From Actinomycetota bacterium (GTDB lineage: Bacteria; Actinomycetota; Actinomycetes; Nanopelagicales; Nanopelagicaceae): a stretch of 6,140 nucleotides of DNA. A program made the position numbers and the translations under genes. The notes under the pieces are model-generated. The model searched no databases, had not been told where the DNA came from, and saw only the letters and a program-made list of their open reading frames with translations. Numbering within the stretch: position 1 is the first letter of the stretch; every line of letters begins with the position of its first letter. Below are positions 4,193 to 6,140 of the stretch, piece by piece. The stretch is from assembly GCA_009701085.1 (NCBI GenBank), contig WLKV01000042.1:1-6140 (forward strand). The letters run 5' to 3'.

Positions 4193-5191
4193 ATGGTTAA
4201 CCACGGCAATATGTATGGACCGGCATTTACCTTTCTAGGAATTCCCGCATGCGATCTCGATGATCCTGCAACCTATAAGGGCGCCGATGTCATCATCGTG
4301 GGTGCACCGATCGATAGCGGAACTTCACATCGTTCAGGTGCCAAGTTTGGTCCGCAAGCCATTCGCGGCGGCGATTACTTGCCACATGATGGAGAACGTC
4401 CGCATCTAGCGTTGCGCACAGATGGCTTGAAAGATCTCAAAGTATTTGATGCTGGCGACTTATTGATGCCTGGTGGAGATTTAGTTGCATCTCTTGCTGT
4501 TTTGCGTGAGGCAACGGAGAAAATTTCTCGTGCAGGTGCCATTGCTGTGGTGCTAGGTGGCGATCACTCGATTGCTTCAGCTGACGTTGCAGGTATTGCC
4601 AACCATCTAGGCCACGGCAAAGTATCGATGGTTCACTTTGATGCACATGCCGATACTGGCGAAGATCAGTGGGGTGCACTTGTCGGTCACGGAACACCGA
4701 TGCGCCGCTTGATTGATGAAGGTTATGTGCGCGGAGATCGTTTCTTACAGTTGGGCCTTCGTGGATATTGGCCAGATAACACAACTCTCGAATGGATGCG
4801 CGATCAAGGAATGCGCTCATACGAGATGACTGAGATTCATCATCGTGGGCTTAAGGCAGTACTTGATGAATCATTTGCAACGCTCACCGACGGTTGCGAT
4901 GGAGTCTTCTTATCTGTCGATATCGATGTGGTGGACCCAGGTATGGCGCCGGGCACCGGAACACCTGAACCAGGCGGAATGACTTCTCGCGAATTACTCG
5001 AAGCTGTTCGTCGCATCTGTCTTGAGCTACCTGTGGTTGGTATCGATGTGGTCGAAGTTGCACCAGCATTTGATAGTGCAGATATCACTGCAATCTTGGC
5101 TAACCGCGTCGTTCTAGAAGCGCTGAGCGCAATTGCTAAGCGTCGCAATGGTTCTGCATATAACCCAACGCAGAACCTGCTTGATCGCTAA
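4193..5191 (+). CDS. speB: Agmatinase-family ureohydrolase
   Basis: The protein has 332 residues and shows all ureohydrolase metal-binding motifs: GGDHS (122-126, H125), HFDAHAD (148-154, D150, H152, D154) and SVDIDVVDPGMAPGTGTPEP (241-260, D243, D245). A conserved glutamate lies in DVVEVAP (E288). These bind two Mn ions that activate water to cut a guanidino group and release urea. Agmatinase (agmatine to putrescine plus urea) is the default call. The HGTPMRR loop (166-172) faces the substrate, and the N-terminal extension (MYGPAFTFLGIPACDLDDP) is shared, as I recall, with a large actinobacterial group whose true substrate may be another guanidino compound such as guanidinobutyrate. Start 4193 is chosen from the -10 box 6 bases upstream. 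The gene is divergent from the ParD-like antitoxin and ends 5 bp from the stop of the PLP decarboxylase. Confidence 0.88.
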   Translation: MVNHGNMYGPAFTFLGIPACDLDDPATYKGADVIIVGAPIDSGTSHRSGAKFGPQAIRGGDYLPHDGERPHLALRTDGLKDLKVFDAGDLLMPGGDLVASLAVLREATEKISRAGAIAVVLGGDHSIASADVAGIANHLGHGKVSMVHFDAHADTGEDQWGALVGHGTPMRRLIDEGYVRGDRFLQLGLRGYWPDNTTLEWMRDQGMRSYEMTEIHHRGLKAVLDESFATLTDGCDGVFLSVDIDVVDPGMAPGTGTPEPGGMTSRELLEAVRRICLELPVVGIDVVEVAPAFDSADITAILANRVVLEALSAIAKRRNGSAYNPTQNLLDR

Positions 5192-5196
5192 GTAAT

Positions 5197-6140
5197 TTAG
5201 AGCGTATCGAGAATCATCTGGACATCATCCATCGATGTCCATGGGTTTACGAAGGCAAATCGCAGAATTGATTCGCCATCGTGTTTTGATGGTGGGATAA
5301 AGCCGATCTGCTTCTCAAGTAGCGCATCAGACCACTCTTGATATTGAGCTGGTGCCCAACCTTTACGAGTGAATGCGACGATAGAAAGTTCAGGTTCACG
5401 GACTAACTCAAGGTTTGGATGAGCTGCAATGCGTTTTGCAGATTCTTTTGCAAGGCGGATTCCTTCTTCTACTGCAGCCGAATATGCATCGGTGCCGTGA
5501 GCGGCGAGTGAGAACCAGAAAGGTAGCCCGCGCACGCGACGGGTTAGGTGAATCGCATAATCAGATGGCGACCATGAATCATCGTGCAAAGTTTCAAGAT
5601 AGCTGGCGTGCTGTGTGTGAGTCTCTTTTGCAAGGGCAGGATTGCGATAGACCAGTGCACAGGCATCGAATGGTGCAAAGAGCCATTTGTGGGGATCGAC
5701 GATAAAGGAATCTGCATCCTCAACTCCGTTATAGAGGTGGCGAACAGACGGTGCGCAGAGACCTGCAAGACCATAGGCGCCATCGACATGGAACCAGATG
5801 TTCCGTTCTTTAGCTGCCTTTGCAAGTGAAGCTAGATCATCAACGATTCCTAGGTTGGTGCTGCCTGCAGTTCCGACAATTGCGAATACGCGCTTGTTGG
5901 TGGTGGCGTGTAGCTCATCAATTGCCTGTGCAACGTGTGCACCATCAAGACGCAATTCGTCATTGGTTTCAATTTTGAGAACATCAACATCCATAACGTG
6001 AGCTGCCGATGTAATTGATGAATGTGATTCTGCGCTGCATGCGATTACCCAGCGCTGAGTATCAGGGTGTGTTGTGCGTGCTTGATCGCGCGCAACAACG
6101 AGAGCAGAAAGATTTCCCATCGTTCCGCCTTGCACAAAGA
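5197..6140 (-). CDS. Group II pyridoxal-phosphate-dependent decarboxylase (N-terminus beyond window)
   Basis: Over 310 residues are visible; the frame stays open to the right edge. The GTG at 6135 is not a start, because FVQGGTMGNLSAL there is the internal phosphate-binding loop of the family, so roughly 100-170 residues are missing. Motifs in order, numbered from that GTG: SAESHSS (34-40, H38 stacks on the cofactor), GTAGSTNLG (88-96), HVDGAYG (116-122, D118 binds the pyridine nitrogen), DPHKWLF (147-153, K150 forms the Schiff base) and RRVRGLPFWFSL (199-210). These mark the family of aromatic-amino-acid, glutamate, tyrosine and diaminobutyrate decarboxylases, which make amines in the cytoplasm. 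The substrate cannot be told. The gene converges on the agmatinase-family gene with a 5-bp gap and no visible terminator. Confidence 0.9.
   Translation of the reverse strand, partial: FVQGGTMGNLSALVVARDQARTTHPDTQRWVIACSAESHSSITSAAHVMDVDVLKIETNDELRLDGAHVAQAIDELHATTNKRVFAIVGTAGSTNLGIVDDLASLAKAAKERNIWFHVDGAYGLAGLCAPSVRHLYNGVEDADSFIVDPHKWLFAPFDACALVYRNPALAKETHTQHASYLETLHDDSWSPSDYAIHLTRRVRGLPFWFSLAAHGTDAYSAAVEEGIRLAKESAKRIAAHPNLELVREPELSIVAFTRKGWAPAQYQEWSDALLEKQIGFIPPSKHDGESILRFAFVNPWTSMDDVQMILDTL

Noticed and set aside
4094..4204. Longer form of the ParD-like antitoxin starting at 4204
   Set aside because: It would overlap the divergent agmatinase start and its promoter; AAGGAGG directly before 4093 gives the family-like N-terminus MAQTVKLSDE.
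4437..4820. 127-residue minus-strand open frame inside the agmatinase-family gene (and similar antisense frames at 4840-5148 and 5415-5829)
   Set aside because: They lie wholly within well-supported coding genes, have low-complexity or family-free products, and have no start signals.
5189..5203. Possible terminator between the agmatinase-family gene and the PLP decarboxylase (CTAA...TTAG)
   Set aside because: The stem is only four A/T-rich pairs, without a T run, too weak to support.
6133..6135. GTG at 6135 as the start of the PLP decarboxylase
   Set aside because: The codon lies inside the conserved cofactor phosphate-binding loop and the frame stays open to the window edge, so the gene continues beyond it.

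Overview
The window looks like chromosomal DNA of a streamlined actinobacterium of moderate GC content, possibly of the freshwater acI/Nanopelagicales type; this assignment is inference. It rests on the actinobacterial look of the agmatinase-family protein, repeated signs of leaderless transcription, and very tight gene packing. I see no rRNA, tRNA, CRISPR array, insertion sequence or phage gene.

Layout, left to right. (1) The 5' end of a UbiA-type prenyltransferase gene (minus strand) leaves the window at the left edge. (2) Just upstream of it lies a Doc (Fic-fold) toxin and ribbon-helix-helix antitoxin pair (minus), whose upstream region is full of TTGATG-type repeats. (3) A divergent plus-strand gene of unknown function meets, tail to tail, a SOUL haem-binding-family gene (minus). 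(4) The next intergenic stretch (1759-2017) is not empty: it holds two 7-19-7 inverted repeats, a 29-residue cysteine-rich small ORF that the ORF search missed because of its size, and a bidirectional terminator. (5) A small protein, probably of ferredoxin-like alpha/beta-barrel fold (minus), is divergent from a two-gene plus-strand operon: an NTF2/SnoaL-like protein translationally coupled to an alpha/beta hydrolase. (6) A second toxin-antitoxin pair (RelE/ParE-type toxin, ParD-like antitoxin; minus) overlaps the hydrolase stop. (7) An agmatinase-family ureohydrolase (plus) ends 5 bp from the stop of a group II PLP-dependent decarboxylase (minus), whose N-terminus lies beyond the right edge.

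The most general signal is a promoter grammar. Six starts (UbiA, the 877 gene, SOUL, the small ORF, the SnoaL-like gene and the agmatinase) each have a TANNNT hexamer followed by exactly 6 bases and then ATG. That places the expected transcription start on the A of the ATG, so the mRNAs would be leaderless. The SnoaL-like and 877 genes do have purine-rich bases just before the ATG, but these sit too close to act as usual Shine-Dalgarno sites. Three other genes (both antitoxins and the ferredoxin-like gene) have a strong Shine-Dalgarno sequence instead. Both toxins start through a TAATG stop/start overlap with their antitoxin.

The genes do not form one obvious pathway. The two toxin-antitoxin cassettes look like inserted accessory modules among housekeeping or metabolic genes; the Doc gene is clearly more AT-rich than the neighbouring UbiA fragment. 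The best candidate for something undescribed is the leaderless cysteine-rich mini-protein at 1878-1967.
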